A stretch of DNA of 64,000 bases from positions 4,019,001-4,083,000 of the forward strand of contig OZ014421.1 in assembly GCA_963965975.1 (NCBI GenBank). The letters run 5' to 3'. Made by a program: the position numbers and the translations under genes. The DNA is from Xestospongia bergquistia. Taxonomy: Eukaryota > Porifera > Demospongiae > Haplosclerida > Petrosiidae. Of the stretch, positions 13,729 to 28,621 are shown one piece after another (position 1 is the first letter of the stretch; each line of letters begins with the position of its first letter). The notes below the pieces were generated by a model, which made no database searches, had not been told where the DNA came from, and saw only the letters and a program-made list of their open reading frames with translations.

Positions 13729-13910
13729 GTAAGATTGTCTAAATAGAGATTTTGTGAAATCCCTGAATCTTTCAGGGAATTTGTGAAATCACTATTTTAC
13801 TTAGGGACTTCATAAATTCACTAAAATTTCTTGTGATTTCATGAAATCACTGAATTGAGCTCTTGTTATTTCACAAAATCACTTAATGTGATATATCGTT
13901 AAAAATTAAG
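13729..13910. mobile_element. Palindrome-rich foreign insert in the satellite
   Basis: About 180 bp with no similarity to the satellite, breaking a monomer between TATATGTTACA and GGGGTAAAAAGG. TTTGTGAAATC-like motifs recur in both orientations. There is a perfect 18-bp palindrome at 13833-13850 (GTGATTTCATGAAATCAC) and a hairpin CCCTGA/TCAGGG nearby. It looks like a small foldback element. No target duplication is clear, and the break may also carry a deletion. Confidence 0.55.
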
Positions 13911-13924
13911 GGGTAAAAAGGTTT

Positions 13925-14085
13925 GCACTAAATTAGCCTTGTAACCAAGCTTTCGCAATAGAAAAGAGCCTGGTAACTACTGTTTGCGTGCCAATGTGAT
14001 GTCAATAATTACGCGAAAGCACAAGCAGTAATGACCAGGGTTTCTTGTCTATCGCAAAAGTTTGGGTACGAGGCTAGTACTAAGT
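13925..14085. mobile_element. Satellite-borne MITE copy 12
   Basis: Body 13934-14076. The left flank is GCACTAAAT and the right flank GTACTAAGT. It sits directly after the foreign insert that ends near 13,910. Confidence 0.86.
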
Positions 14086-14664
14086 TAAGCTAATTTAAAG
14101 TCAAGGTAGATAGGGGTAAAGTTCATTGAATTGAAAGTGAAGGTAGATATACTAATGCACATGAAGTATTGACACTATTTATTTGCCTTTGGGTTGTAGC
14201 GAAGAACATTATTGTCTCGGATTTACTGCAGAGAACACTGTCAAATGCTGAATGGAATCCAGTTCCTTCTTCTGTCTTGTTAAACAGCCCTGCAGAAATA
14301 AAGTTGTGATTCATTGGTTGCTAAAATGAAGTAATGCTGTGTAAGATTTCTAGTACAAATCATTACAAGCTGATACTACAAATGCACTAAAACTAAGGGC
14401 TAAAGCTCATTCAATTTAAAGTCAAGGTGGATATACTAACGCACATGAAGTAATGATATTCTGATTGTATTTATTTGCCTTAGGGCTGTAGCGAGGAACG
14501 TTATTTACTGCAGAACACTGTTAAATGACATGGAAAAATGGAATCCACTTCCTCCTTCTGTCTTGCTAAATGGCTCTGCAGAAGTAATGTCCTAAGTTTT
14601 CTAGTATTAACCATTACAAAGTCATACTCATACAAAAGTAAACACTATGGGGGTAAAAAGGCTT

Positions 14665-14673
14665 GTACTAAAT
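14665..14673. other. Unoccupied MITE target site inside the array
   Basis: A single GTACTAAAT sits between GGTAAAAAGGCTT and AAAAACTCTCG, exactly where neighbouring monomers carry the MITE plus a second GTACTAAAT. It is an ancestral, pre-insertion monomer. Confidence 0.85.
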
Positions 14674-15495
14674 AAAAACTCTCGACTAATTTTATTGAGA
14701 CTCGCTATATATATTGTACAATGGTTACTGAAGTCTTTATATTACGGACTAGTGAGATATTATATTTAAAAAAGACTTACGATAAGCTAAGTCAAGATGG
14801 GCTGTAGTGAGGAACATTAGTGTCTCAGATTTACTGCAGGGAACACTGTAAAACGATTTGGTTGAATGAAATCCAGTTCCTTCTTCTGTCTTGCTAAACA
14901 GCCCTGCAGAAATAAAGTCAAGACTAATTAGTTGCTAAAACGAAGTAATGCTGTCAAAGATTTCTAGTACAAACCTTTACAAGCTGATACTGATACAAAA
15001 GCAGACACAATGGGGGTAAAAAGCCCTTTAAAAAAACTTGACTAATATTATTCAGACTTGCTACATTTACTAAATGTACTGGTTATTAAAGTGTATATAT
15101 TACACAGACAAGGAAAGGTGAGATATATCTTTTAAAATGACTTATTACAGGCTTAGTTAAAGATAACAAATACACTAAAACTAAGGGCTAAAGCTCATTG
15201 AATTTAAAGTCAATCTAGATATACAACACAAATGAGTATTGATACTCGGACTCTATTTATTTGCCCATGGGCTGTAGCGAGAAACATTAGTGTCTCGGAT
15301 TTACTGCAGGGACACTGTCAAATCACTTAGCTGATTGCAATCCAATTCCTTCTTCTACCTTGCTAAAAAGCCATGCAGAAATAAAGTTGTGACTCATTGC
15401 TTGCTAAAAGGAAGTAATGCTGTCTAACATTTCTAATACAAACTATTACAAGCTCATACTGATACAAAATAAAGACAATGGGGGTAAAAGTGTTT

Positions 15496-15655
15496 GTACT
15501 AAATTAGCTTTGTAGCCAAGCTTTCGCAATAGAAAAGAGCCTGGTAACTACTGTTTGCGTGTCAATGTGATGTCAATAATTATGCGAAAGACAAGCAGTA
15601 ATGACCAGGGTTTCTTTTCTATCGAAAAGGTCTGGGTACGAGGCTAGTACTAAAT
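15496..15655. mobile_element. Satellite-borne MITE copy 13
   Basis: Body 15505-15646, 142 bp, with a one-base loss in the GCGAAAGACAAG segment. Confidence 0.86.
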
Positions 15656-17150
15656 AAAAACACTCGTCCAATTTTATTGAGACTTGCTACAAAATATTCT
15701 GGTTACTAAATTTCAAAAAGATTTACGATAGGTTAGTTAAGATAACAAACGCACTAAAACAAAGGTCTAAAGCTCACTGAAGTCATGTTAGATATACTAC
15801 AGCACATGGAGTACTGCTTCTCTGACTGTATTTGTTACTACTGTCTTTCCCTTTTGTTGTAACGAGGAATTTCATTGTCTTGGAATTACTGCAGAGAACA
15901 CTGTCCAATGACTTCCCTGCATGGAATACAGTTCCTTCTTCTGTTTTGATCTAAAGCCCTGCAGAAGTAAAGTCCTGACTCATTCATTGCTAAAATGAAG
16001 TAATGCAGTCTAAGGTTTCTAGTACAAACCATTACAAGCTGATACTGATACAAAAGTAGACACAATAAGTTTAAAGTCAAGCTAGATATACTAACGCACA
16101 TGAAGTATTGACACTTGACTGTATTTATTTACCCTTAGGCTGTAGTGAGGAACATATATTGTCTCAGATTTACTGCAGAGAACACTGTAAAATGATTTGG
16201 TTGAATGAAATCCAGTTCCTTCTTCTGCCTTGCTAAACAGCCCAGCAGAGATAAAGTCATGACATATTAGTTGCTAAAACGAAGTAATGCTGTCTAAGAT
16301 TTCTAGTGCAAACCTTTCCGATAGGCTAATTAAGATAACAAACGCACTAAAACTAAGGGCTAAAGCTCACTGAATTTAAAAGTCATGTTAGATATACTAC
16401 AGCACATGGAGTACTGCTTCTCTGACTGTATTTGTTACTATTGTCTTCACCTTTTGTTGTAACGAGGAATTTTATTGTCTCGGATTTACAGCAGAGAACA
16501 CTGTCAAATGATTTGGTTGAATGAAATACAGTTCCTTCTTCTCTCTTGCTGAAAAGCCCAGAAGAATTAAAGTCATGATTAATTAGTTGCTAAAACGAAG
16601 TAATCCTGTCTAAGATTTCTAGTACAAAACTTTACAAGCTGATACTGATACAAAAGCAGACACAATGGGGGTAAAAAGCCTTTTAAAAATACTTGACTAA
16701 TATAATTAAGACTTGCTACATTGTACTAAATATACTGGTTATTAAAGTGTATATATTACACAGACAAGGAAAGGTGAGATATATATTTTAAAATGAGTTA
16801 TTACAGGCTTAGTTAAAGATAACAAATGCACTAAAACTAAGGGCTAAAGCTCATTGAATTTAAAGTCAAGCTAGATATACTAACACAAATGAAGTATTGA
16901 TACTCTGACTCTATTTATTTGCCCATGGGCTGTAGCGACAAACATTAGTGTCTCGGCTTTACTGCAGGGACTCAAATCACTTAGCTGAATGCAATCCAGT
17001 TCCTTCTTCTGTCATGCTAAAAAGCTCTGTAGAAATAAAGTCGTGACTCATTGCTTGCTAAAAGGAAGTAATGCTGTCTAACATTTCTAGTACAAATTAT
17101 TAAAAGCTCATACTGATACAAAAATAAAGACAATGGGGGTAAAAAGGCTT

Positions 17151-17311
17151 GTACTAAATTAGCCTTGTAGCCAAGCTTTCGCAATAGAAAAGAGCCTGGT
17201 AACTACTGTTTGCGTGTCAACGTGATGTCAATAATTATGTGAAAGCACAAGCAGTAATGACCAGGGTTTCTTTTCTATCGCAAAAGTCTGGGTACGAGGC
17301 TAGTACTAAAT
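17151..17311. mobile_element. Satellite-borne MITE copy 14
   Basis: Body 17160-17302, with both flanks intact. Confidence 0.87.
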
Positions 17312-20300
17312 AAAAACACTCGTCCAATTTTATTGAGACTTGCTACAAAATATACCAGTTACTAAATTTCAAAAAGATTTACGATACGTTAGTTAAGATA
17401 ACAAACGCACTAAAACAAAGGTCTAAAGCTCACTGAATTTAAAAGTCATGTTAGATATACTACAGCACATGGAGTACTGCTTCTCTGACTGTATTTGTTA
17501 CTACTGTCTTTCCCTTTTGTTGTAACGAGGAATTTCATTGTCTTGGAATTACTGCAGAGAACACTGTCAAATGACTTCCGTGCATTGAATACAGTTCCTT
17601 CTTCTGTTTTGATCTACAGCCTTGCAGAAGTAAAGTCCTGACACATTCATTGCTAAAATGAAGTAATGCAGTCTAAGGTTTCTAGTACAAACCATTACAA
17701 GCTGATACTGATACAAAAGTAGACACAATAAGTTTAAAGTCAAGCTAGATATACTAACGCACATGACGTATTGACACTTGACTGTATTTATTTACCCTTA
17801 GGCTGTAGTGAGGAACATATATTGTCTCGGATTTACTGCAGAGAACACTGTCAAATGATTTGGTTGAATGAAATCCAGTTCCTTCTTCTGTCTTGCTAAA
17901 CAGCCCTGCAGAAATAAAGTCATGACTAATTAGTCGCTAAAACGAAGTAATGCTGTCTAAGATTTCTAGTGCAAACCTTTACGATAGGCTAGTTAAGATA
18001 ACAAACGCACTAAAACTAAGGGCTAAAGCTCACTGAATTTAAAAGTCATGTTAGATATACTACAGCACATGGAGTACTGCTTCTCTGACTGTATTTGTTA
18101 CTATTGTCTTCACCTTTTGTTGTAACGAGGAATTTCATTGTCTTGGAATTACTGCAGAGAACACTGTCCAATGACTTCCCCGCATGGAATACAGTTCCTT
18201 CTTCTGTTTTGATCAATACTAAAGCACATGAAGTATTGACACTTGACAGTATTTATTTACCCTTGGGATGTAGAGAGGAACATTATAGTCCTGGATTTAC
18301 TGTAAAGAACACTGTCAAATGACTTCCCTGCATGGAATACAGTTCCTTCTTCTGTTTTTCATCTACAGCCCTGCAGAAGTAATGTCCTGACACATTCATT
18401 GCTAAAATGAAGTAATGCAGTCTAAGGTTTCTAGTACAAACAATTACAAGCTGATAATGATACAAAAGTAGACACAATAAGTTTAAAGTCAACCTAGATA
18501 TACTAACGCACATGAAGTATTGACACTTGACTGTATTTATTTACCCTTGGGTTGTAGTGAGGAACATACATTGTCTCGGATTTACTGTAGAGATCACTGT
18601 CAAATGATTTGATTAAATGAAATCCAGTTCCTTCTTCTGTCTTGCTAAACAGCGATGCAGAAATAAAGTCATGACTAATTATTTGCTAAAATGAAGTAAT
18701 GCTGTCTAAGATTTCTAGTACAAACCTTTACAAGCTGATACTGATACAAAAGCAGACACAATGGGGGAAAAAAACCTTTTAAAAAACTTGACTAATATTA
18801 TTCAGACTTGCTACGTTGTACGAAATACTGACTTATTACAGGCTTAGTTAAAGGGAACAAATGCACTAAAACTAAGGGCTAAAGCTCATTGAATTTAAAG
18901 TCAAGCTAGATATACTAACAGAATTGAAGTATTGATACTCTGACTCTATTTATTTGCCAATGTGCAGTAGTGAGAAACATTAGTGTCTCGGATTTACTGC
19001 AGGGACACTGTCAAATGACTTAGCTAAGATAACAAACGGTTAGTTAAGATAACAAACGCACTAAAACTAAGGTCAAAATACACCGGTTACTAAATTTCAA
19101 AAAGATTTACGATAGTTTAGTTAAGATAACAAATGCACTAAAACTAAGGGCTAAAGCTCACTGAATTTAAAAGTCATGTTAGATATACTACAGCTCATGG
19201 AGTACTGCTTCTATGACTGTATTTGTTACTACTGTCTTTCCCTTTGGTTGTAACGAGGAATTTCATTGTCTTCGAATTACTGCAGAGGATACTGTCAAAT
19301 GATTTCCCTGCATGGAACGCAGTTGCTTCTTCTGTTTTGATCCATACTGAAGCACATGACGTATTGACACTAGACTGTATTTATTTAACCTTGGGCTGTA
19401 GCGAGGAACAATATTGTCTTGGATTTACTGCAGAGAACACTTTCAAATGACTTCCCTGTATGGAATACAGTTCCTTCTTCTGTTTTTGATCTACAGCCCT
19501 GTAGATATAAAGTCGTGACTCATTGCTTGCTAAAAGGAAGTAATGCAGTCTAAGGTTTCTAGTACAAACCATTACAAGCTGATACTGATACAAAAGTAGA
19601 CACAATAAGTTTAAAGTCAAGCTAGATATATTAACGCACATGAAGCATTGACACTTGACTGTATTTATTTACCCTTGGGCTGTAGTGAGGAACATATATT
19701 GTCTCAGATTTACTGCAGAGAACACTGTCAAATGATTTGGTTGAATGAAATCAAGTTCCTTCTTCTGTCTTGCTAAACAGCCCTGCAGATATAGTCATGA
19801 CTAAGTAGCTGCTAAAATGAAGTGATGCTGTCTAATATTTCTAGTACAAACCTTTACAAGCTGATACTGATACAAAAGCAGACACAATGGGAGTAAAAAG
19901 CCTTTTTAAAACACTTGAATAATATTGTTCAAACTTGCTACATTGTACTAAATATACTGGTTATTAAAGTGTATATATTACACAGACAAGTAAAGGTGAG
20001 ATATATGTTTTCAAATGACTTATTAAAGGCTTAGTTAAAGATAACAAATGCACTAAAACTAAGGGCTAAAGCTCATTGAATTTAAAGTCAAGCTAGATAT
20101 ACTAACAGAAATGAGTATTGATACTCGGACTCTATTTATATGCCCATGGGGTGTAGCGAGAAACATTAGTGTCTCGGATATACTGTAGGGACACTGTCAA
20201 ATCACTTAGCTGAATGCAATCCAATTCCTTCTTCTGTCTTGCTAGAAAGCCCTGCAGAAATAAAGTCGTGACTCATTGCTTGCTAAAATGAAGTAATGCT

Positions 20301-20372
20301 GTCTAACATTTCTAATACAAACTATTACAAGCTCATACTGATACAAAATAGACAATGGGGGTAAAAATGTTT

Positions 20373-20533
20373 GTACTAAATTAGCTTTGTAGCCAAGCTT
20401 TCGCAATAGAAAAGAGCCTGGTAACTACTGTTTGCTTGTCAATGTGATGTCAATAATTACGCGAAAGCACAAGCAGTAACGACCAGGGTATCTTTTCTAT
20501 TGCAAAAGTCTAGGTACGAGGCTAGTATTAAAT
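20373..20533. mobile_element. Satellite-borne MITE copy 15
   Basis: Body 20382-20524. The right flank is GTATTAAAT. Confidence 0.86.
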
Positions 20534-21141
20534 AAAAACACTCGTCCAATTTTATTGAGACTTGCTACAAAATATACTGGTTAGTTAATTTCAAAAAGAC
20601 TTACGATAGGTTACTTAAGATAACAAATGCACTAAGACAAAGAGCTAAAGCTCACTGAATTTATAAGTCATGTTAGATATACTACAGCACATGGAGTACT
20701 GCTTCTCTGACTGTATTTGTTACTACTGTCTTTCCCTGTGGTTGTAAGGAGGGATTTCATTGTCTTGGAATTACTGCAGAGAACACTGTCAAATGACTTC
20801 CCTGCATGGAAGACAGTTCCTTCTTCTGTTGTGACCTACAGCCATGCTGAAGTAAAGTCCTGACACATTCATTGCTAAAATGAAGTAATGCAGACTAAGG
20901 TTTCTAGTACAAACCATTACAAGCTGATACTGATACAAAAGTAGACACAATACGTTTAAAGTCAAGCTAGATATACTAACGCACATGAAGTATTGACACT
21001 TGACTGTCTTGCTAAAAAGCCCTGTAGAAATAAAGTCATGACTCATTGCTTGCTAAAAGGAAGTAATGCTGAGATTTCTAGTACAAACTATTACAAGCTC
21101 ATACTTATACAAAAATAAAGACAATGGGGGTAAAAAGGCTT

Positions 21142-21302
21142 GTACTAAATTAGCCTTGTAGCCAAGCTTTCACAATAGAAAAGAGCCTGGTAACTACTGT
21201 TTGCGTGTCAATGTGATGTCAATAGCTACGCGAAAGCACAAGCAGTAATGACCAGGGTTTCTTTTCTATTGCAAAAGTCTAGGTACGAGGCTAGTATTAA
21301 AT
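21142..21302. mobile_element. Satellite-borne MITE copy 16
   Basis: Body 21151-21293. The right flank is GTATTAAAT, as in copy 15, so the two are close relatives. Confidence 0.86.
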
Positions 21303-22492
21303 AAAGACACTCGTCCAATTTTATTGAGACTTGCTACAAAATATACCGGTTACTAAATTTCAAAAAGACTTACGATAGGTTAGTTAAGATAACAAATGCT
21401 CTAAGACAAAGGGCTAAAGCTCACTGAATTTAAAAGTCATGTTAGATACACTACAGCACATGGAGTGCTGCTTCTCTGACTGTATTTGTTACTACTGTCT
21501 TTCCCTTTTGTTGTAACGAAGAATTTCATTGTCTTGGAATTACTGCAGAGAACACTGTCAAATGACTTCCCTGCATGGAAGACAGTTCCTTCTTCTGTTG
21601 TGACCTACAGCCCTACTGAAGTAAACTCCTGACACATTCATTGCTAAAATGAAGTAATGCAGTCTAAGGTTTCTAGTACAAAACATTATAAGCTGATACT
21701 GATACAAAAGTAGACACAATAAGTTTAAAGTCAACCTAGATATACTAACGCACATGAAGTATTGACACTTGACTGTATTTATTTACCCTTGGGCTGTAGT
21801 GAGGAACATATATTGTCTCAGATTTACTGCAGAGAACACTGTCAAATGATTTGGTTGAATGAAATACAGTTCCTTCTTCTGTCTTGCTAAACAGCCCTGC
21901 AGAAATGAAGTTATGACTAATTAGTTGCTAAAATGAAGTAATGCTGTCTAAGATTTCTAGTACAAACCTTTACAAGCTGATACTGATACAAAAGCAGACA
22001 CAATGGGGGTAAAAAACCTTTTGAAACACTTGACTAATATTATTCAAACTTGCTACATTGTACTAAATATACTGGTTATTAAAGTGTATATATTACACAG
22101 ACAAGGAAAGGTGAGATATATACTTTAAAATGACTTATTACAGGCTTAGTTAAAGATAACAAATGCACTAAAACAAAGGGCTAAAGCTCATTGAATTTAA
22201 AGTCAAGCTAAATATACTAACACAAATGAAGTATTGATACTCTGACTCTATTTATTTGCCCATGGGCTGTAGTGAGAAACATTAGTGACTCGGATTTACT
22301 GTAGGGATACTATCAAATCACTTAGCTGAACGCAATCCAGTTCCTTCTTATGTCTTGCTAAAAAGCCCTGCAAAAATAAAATCGTGACTCATTGCTTGCT
22401 AAAAGGAAGTAATGCTTTCTTAAGATTTCTAGTAGAAACTATCACAAGCTCATACTAATACAAAAATAAAGACAATGGGGGTAAAAAGGCTT

Positions 22493-22653
22493 GTACTAAA
22501 TTAGCCTTGTAGCTAAGCTTTCGCAATAGAAAAGAGCCTGGTAACTACTGTTTGCGTGTCAATGTGATGTCAATAGCTACGCGAAAGCACAAGTAGTAAT
22601 GACCAGGGTTTCTTTTCTATCGCAAAAGTCTGGGTACGAGGCTAGTACTAAAA
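22493..22653. mobile_element. Satellite-borne MITE copy 17
   Basis: Body 22502-22644. The right flank is GTACTAAAA. Confidence 0.86.
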
Positions 22654-23838
22654 AAAACACTCGTCCAATTCTATTGAGACTTGCTACAAAATATACTGGT
22701 TACTAAATTTCAAAAAGATTTACGATAGGTTAGTTAAGATAACAAACGTACAAAAACTAAGGTCTAAAGCTCACTGAATTTAAAAGTCATGTTAGATATA
22801 CTACAGCACATGGAGTACTGCTTCTCTGACTGTATTTGTTACTACTGTCTTTCCCTTTTGTTGTAACGAGGAATTTCATTGTCTTGGAATTACTGCAGAG
22901 AACACTGTCAAATGACTTCCCTGCATGGAATACAGTTCCTTCTTCTGTTTTGTTCTACAGCACTGCAGAAGTAAAGTCCTGACACAGTCATTGCTAAAAT
23001 GAAGTAATGCAGTCTAAGGTTTCTAGTACAAACCATTACAAGCTGATACTGATACAAAAGTAGACATAATAAGTTTAAAGTCAAGCTAGATATACTAACG
23101 CACATAAAGTATTGACACTTGACTGTATTTATTTACCCTTGGGCTGTAGTGAGGAACATATATTGTCTCAGATTTACTGCAGAGAACACTGTCAAATGAT
23201 TTGGTTGAAAGAAATCCAGTTCCTTCTTCTGACTTGCTAAACAGCCCTGCAGAAAAGTCATGACTAATTAGTTGCTAAAATGAAGTAATGCTGTCTAAGA
23301 TTTCTAGTACAAACCTTTACAAGCTGATACTGATACAAAAGCAGATACAATGGGGGTAAAAAGCCTTTTAAAAACACTTGACTAATATTATTCAGACTTG
23401 CTACATTGTACTAAATATACTGGTTATTAAAGTGTATATATTACACAGACAAGGAAAGGTGAGTTATATGTTTTAAAATGACTTATTACAGGCTTAGTTA
23501 AAGATAACAAATGCACTAAACTAAGGGCTAAAGCTCATTGAATTTAAAGTCAAGCTAGATATACTAACACAAATGAAGTATTGATACTCTGACTCTATTT
23601 ATTTGCCCATGGGCTGTAGCGAGAAACATTAGTGTCTCGGATTTACTGCAGGGACACTGTCAAATCACTTAGCTGAATGCAATCCAGTTCCTTCTTCTGT
23701 CTTGCTAAAAAGCCATGCAGAAATAAAGTCGTGACTCATTGCTTGCTAAAAGGAAGTAATGCTATCTAAGATTTCTAGTACAAACTATTACAAGCTCATA
23801 TTGATACAAAAATAAAGAAAATGGGGATAAAAAGGCTT

Positions 23839-24005
23839 GTACTAAATTACCTTTGTAGCCAAGCTTTCGCAGTAGAAAAGAGCCTGGTAACTACTGTTTG
23901 TGTGTCAATGTGATGTCACGTGATGTAATTATGCGACAGCACAAGCAGTAATGACCAGGATTTCTTTTCTATCGCAAAAGTCTAGGTACGAGGCCAGTAC
24001 TAAAT
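23839..24005. mobile_element. Satellite-borne MITE copy 18
   Basis: Body 23848-23996, 149 bp. A small internal duplication (GTGATGTCACGTGATGT) makes this the longest copy. Confidence 0.85.
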
Positions 24006-25932
24006 TAAAACACTCGTCCAATTTTATTGAGACTTGCTACAAAATATACCAGTTACTAAACTTCAAAAAGACTTACGATAGGTTAGTTAAGATAACAAAC
24101 GCACAAAACTAAGGTCTAAAGCTCACTGAATTTAAAAGTCATGTTAGATATACTACAGCACATGGAGTACTGCTTCTCTGACTGTATTTGTTACTACTTT
24201 CTTTCCCTTTTGTTGTAACGAGGAATTTCATTGTCTTGGAATTACTGCAGAGAACACTGTCAAATGACTTCCCAGCATGCAATACAGTTCCCTCTTCTGT
24301 TTTGATCTACAGCCCTGCAGAAGTAAAGTCCTGACACATTTATTGCTAAAATGAAGTAATGCAGTCTAAGGTTTCTAGTACAAACCATTACAAGCTGATA
24401 CTGATACAAAAGTAGACACAATAATTTTAAAGTCAAGCTAGATATACTAACGCAAATGAAGTACTGACACTTGACTATATTTATTTACCCTTGGGCTGTA
24501 GTGAGGAACATATATTGTCTCGGATTTACTGCAGAGAACACTGTCAAATGATTTGGTTGAATGAAATCCAGTTCCTTCTTCTGTCTTGCTAAACAGCCCT
24601 GCAGAAATAAAGTCATGACTAATTAGTTGCTAAAACGAAGTAATGCTGTCTAAGATTTCTAGTACAAACCTTTACGATAGGCTAGTTAAGATAACAAACG
24701 CACTAAAACGAAGGGCTAAAGCTCACTGAATTTAAAAGTCATGTTAGATATACTACAGCACATGGAGTACTGCTTCTCTGACTGTATTTGTTACTATTGT
24801 CTTTCCCTTTTGTTGTAACGAGGAATTTCATTGTCTTGGAATTACTGAAGAGAACACTGTCAAACGACTTCTCCGCATGGAATACAGTTCCTTCTTCTGT
24901 TTTGATCCATACTAAACCACATGAAGTATTGACACTTGACTATGTATTTACCTTTGGGCTGTAGAGGGGAACATTATAGTCCCGGATTTACTGCAAAGAA
25001 CACTGTCAAATGACTTCCCTGCATGGAATACAGTTCCTTCTTCTGTTTTTGTTCTACAGTCCTGCAGAAGTAAAGTCCTGACACATTCATTGCTAAAATG
25101 AAGTAATGCAGTCTAAGGTTTCTAGCACAAACCATTACAAGCTGATACTGATACAAAAGTTGACACAATAGTTTAAAGTCAAGCTAGATATACTAACGCA
25201 CATGAAGTATTGAAACTTGACTGTATTTATTTACCCTTGGGCTGTAGTGAGGAACATATACTGTCTCAGATCTACTGCAGAGAACACTGTCAAATGATTT
25301 GATTAAATGAAATCCAGTTCCTTCTTCTGTCTTTCTAAAAAGCCCTGCAGAAATAGTCATGACTAATTACTTGCTAAAATGAAGTAATGCTGTCTAAGAT
25401 TTCTAGTACAAACCTTTAAAGCTGATACTGATACAAAAGCAGACACAATGGGGGTAAAATGCCTTTTAAAACACATGACTAATATTATTCAAACTTGCTA
25501 CATTGTACTAAATATACTGGTTATTAAAGTGTATACATTACACAGACAAGGAAAATTGAGATATATGTTTTAAAATGACTTATTACAGGCTTAGTTAAAG
25601 ATAACAAATGCACTAAAACTAAGGGCTAAAGCTCATTGAATTTAAAGTCAAGCTAGATATACTAACACAAATGAAGTATTGATACTCTGACTCTATATTT
25701 ATTTGCCCATGGGCTGTAGCGAGAAACATTAGTATCTCGGATTTACTGCAGGTCAAATCAATTAGCTGAATACAATCCAGTTCCTTCTTCTGTCTTGCTA
25801 AAAAGCCCTGCAGAAATAAAGTCGTGACTCATTGCTTGCAAAAAGGAATTAATTTTGTCTTAAGATTTCTAGTACAAACTATTACAAGCTCATACTGATA
25901 CAAAAATAAAGACAATGGGGGTAAAAAGGCTT

Positions 25933-26086
25933 GTACTAAATTGGCCTTGTAGCCAAGCTTTCGCAATAGAAAAGAGCCAGGTAACTACTGTTTGCGTGCC
26001 AATGTGACGTCAATAATTTTGTGAAAGCACAAGCAGTAATGACCAGGTTTTCTTTTCTATCGAAAAAGTCTAGGCTAGTACTAAAA
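25933..26086. mobile_element. Satellite-borne MITE copy 19
   Basis: Body 25942-26077, 136 bp. It lacks the GGGTACGA stretch of the right arm. Confidence 0.85.
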
Positions 26087-26988
26087 AAAAACACTCGTCC
26101 AATTTTATTGAGACTTGCTACAAAATATACCGGTTACAAAACTTCAAAAAGATTTACGATAGGTTAGTTAAGATAACAAATGCGCTAAAACAAAGGGCTA
26201 AAGGTCACTGAATTTAAAAGTCATGTTAGATATACTACAGCACATGGAGTACTGCTTCTCTGACTGTATTTGATACTACTGTCTTTCCCTTTTGTTGTAA
26301 CGAGGAATTTCATTGTCTTGGAATTACTGCAGAGAACAAAATGACTTCCCTGCATGGAATACAGTTCCTTCTTCTGTTTTGATCTACAGCCATGCAGAAG
26401 TAAAGTCCTGACACATTCATTGCTAAAATGAAGTAATGCAGTCTAAGGTTTCTAGTACAAACCATTACAAGCTGATACTGATACAAAAGCAAACACAATG
26501 GGGGTAAAAAGCCTTTTAAAAACACTTGACTAATATTATTCAGACTTGCTACATTGTACTAAATATACTGGTTATTAAAGTGTATATATTACACAGACAA
26601 GGAAAGGTGAGATATATATTTTAAAATGACTTATTACAGGCTTAGTAAAAGATAAGAAATGCACTAAAACTAAGGGCTAAAGCTCATTGAATTTAAAGTC
26701 AAGCTAGATATACTAACACAAATGAAGTATTGATACTCTGACTCTATTTATTTGCCAATGTGCTGTAGTGAGAAACATTAATGTCTCGGATTTACTGCAG
26801 GGACACTGTCAAATGACTTAGCTAAATGCAATCCTGTTCCTTCTTCTGTCTTGCTAAAAAGCCCTGCAGAAATAAAGTCGTGACTCATTGCTTGCTAAAA
26901 GGAAGCATTGCTTTCTTAAGATTTCTAGTACAAACTGTTACAAGCTCATACTGATACAAAAATAAAGACAACGGGGGTAAAAAGGCTT

Positions 26989-27149
26989 GTACTAAATTAG
27001 CCTTGTAGCCAAGCTTTCGCAATAGAAAAGAGCCTGGTAACTACTGTTTGCGTGTCAATGTGATGTCAATAATTTTGTGAAAGCACAAGCAGTAATGACC
27101 AGGGTTTCTTTTCTATCGCAAAAGTCAGGGCATGAGGCTAGTATTAAAT
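26989..27149. mobile_element. Satellite-borne MITE copy 20
   Basis: Body 26998-27140. The right flank is GTATTAAAT. Confidence 0.86.
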
Positions 27150-28621
27150 AAAAACACTCGTCCAATTTTATTGAGACTTGCTACAAAATATACCGGTTAC
27201 TAAATTTCAAAAAGATTTACGATAGGTTAGTTAAGATAACAAATGCACTAAAAGTAAGGGCAAAAGCTCACTGAATTTAAAAGTCATGTTAGATATACTA
27301 CAGCACATGGAGTACTGCTTCTCTGACTGTATTTGTTACTACTGTCTTTCACTTTGGTTGTAACGAGGAATTTCATTGTCTTGGAATTACTGAAGAGAAC
27401 ACTGTCAAATGACTTCCCTGCATGGAACGCAGTTGCTTCTTCTGTTTTGATCCATACTGAAGCACATGAAGTATTGACACTTGACTGTATTTATTTACCC
27501 TTGGGATGTAGAGAGGAACATTATAGTCCAGGATTTACTGCAAAGAACACTGTCAAATGACTTCCCTGCATGGAATTCAGTTTCTTCTTATGTTTTTGAT
27601 CTACAGCCCTGCAGAAGTAATGTCCTGACACATTGATTGCTAAAATGAAGTAATGCAGTCTAAGGTTTCTAGTACAAACCATTACAAGCTGATACTGATA
27701 CAAAACTAGACACAATAAGTTTAAAGTCAACCTAGATATACTAACGCACATGAAGTATTGACACTTGACTGTATTTATTTACCCTTGGGCTGTAGTGAGG
27801 AACATACATTGTCTCAGATTTACTGCAGAGAACACTGTCAAATGATTTGGTTGAATGAAATACAGTTCCTTCTTCTGTCTTGCTAAACAGCCATGACTAA
27901 TTAGTTGCTAAAATGAAGTAATGCTGTCTAAGATTTCTAGTACAAACCTTTACAAGCTGATACTGATACAAAAGGAGACACAATGGGTGTAAAAAGCCTT
28001 TTAAAACACTTGACTAATATTATTCAGACTTGCTACATTTTAATAAATATACTGGTTATTAAAGTGTATATATTACACAGACAAGGAAAGGTGAGACATA
28101 TATTTTAAAATGACTTATTACAGGCTTAGTTAAAGATAACAAATGCAATAAAATTAAGGGCTAAAGCTCACTGAACTTAAAAGTCATGTTAGATATACTA
28201 CAGCACATGGAGTACTGCTTCTATGACTGTATTTGTTACAACTTTCTTTACCTTTTGTTGTAACGAGGAATTTCATTGTCTTGGAATTACTGCAGAGAAC
28301 ACTGTCAAATGACTTCCCAGCATAGAATACAGTTCCTTCTTCTGTTTTGATCCATACTAAAGCACATGAAGTATTGACACTTGACTGTATTTATTTACCC
28401 TTGGGCTGTAGTGAGGAACATATATTGTCTCGGATTTACTGCAGGGACACTGTCAAATCACTTAGCTGAATGCAATCCAGTTCCTTCTTAAAAGCCCTGC
28501 AGAAAAAAAGTTGTGACTCATTGCTTGCTAAAAGGAAGTAATGCTGTCTTAAGATTTCTAGTAGAAACTATTACAAGCTCATACTGATACAAAAATAAAG
28601 ACAATAGAGGTAAAAAGGCTT

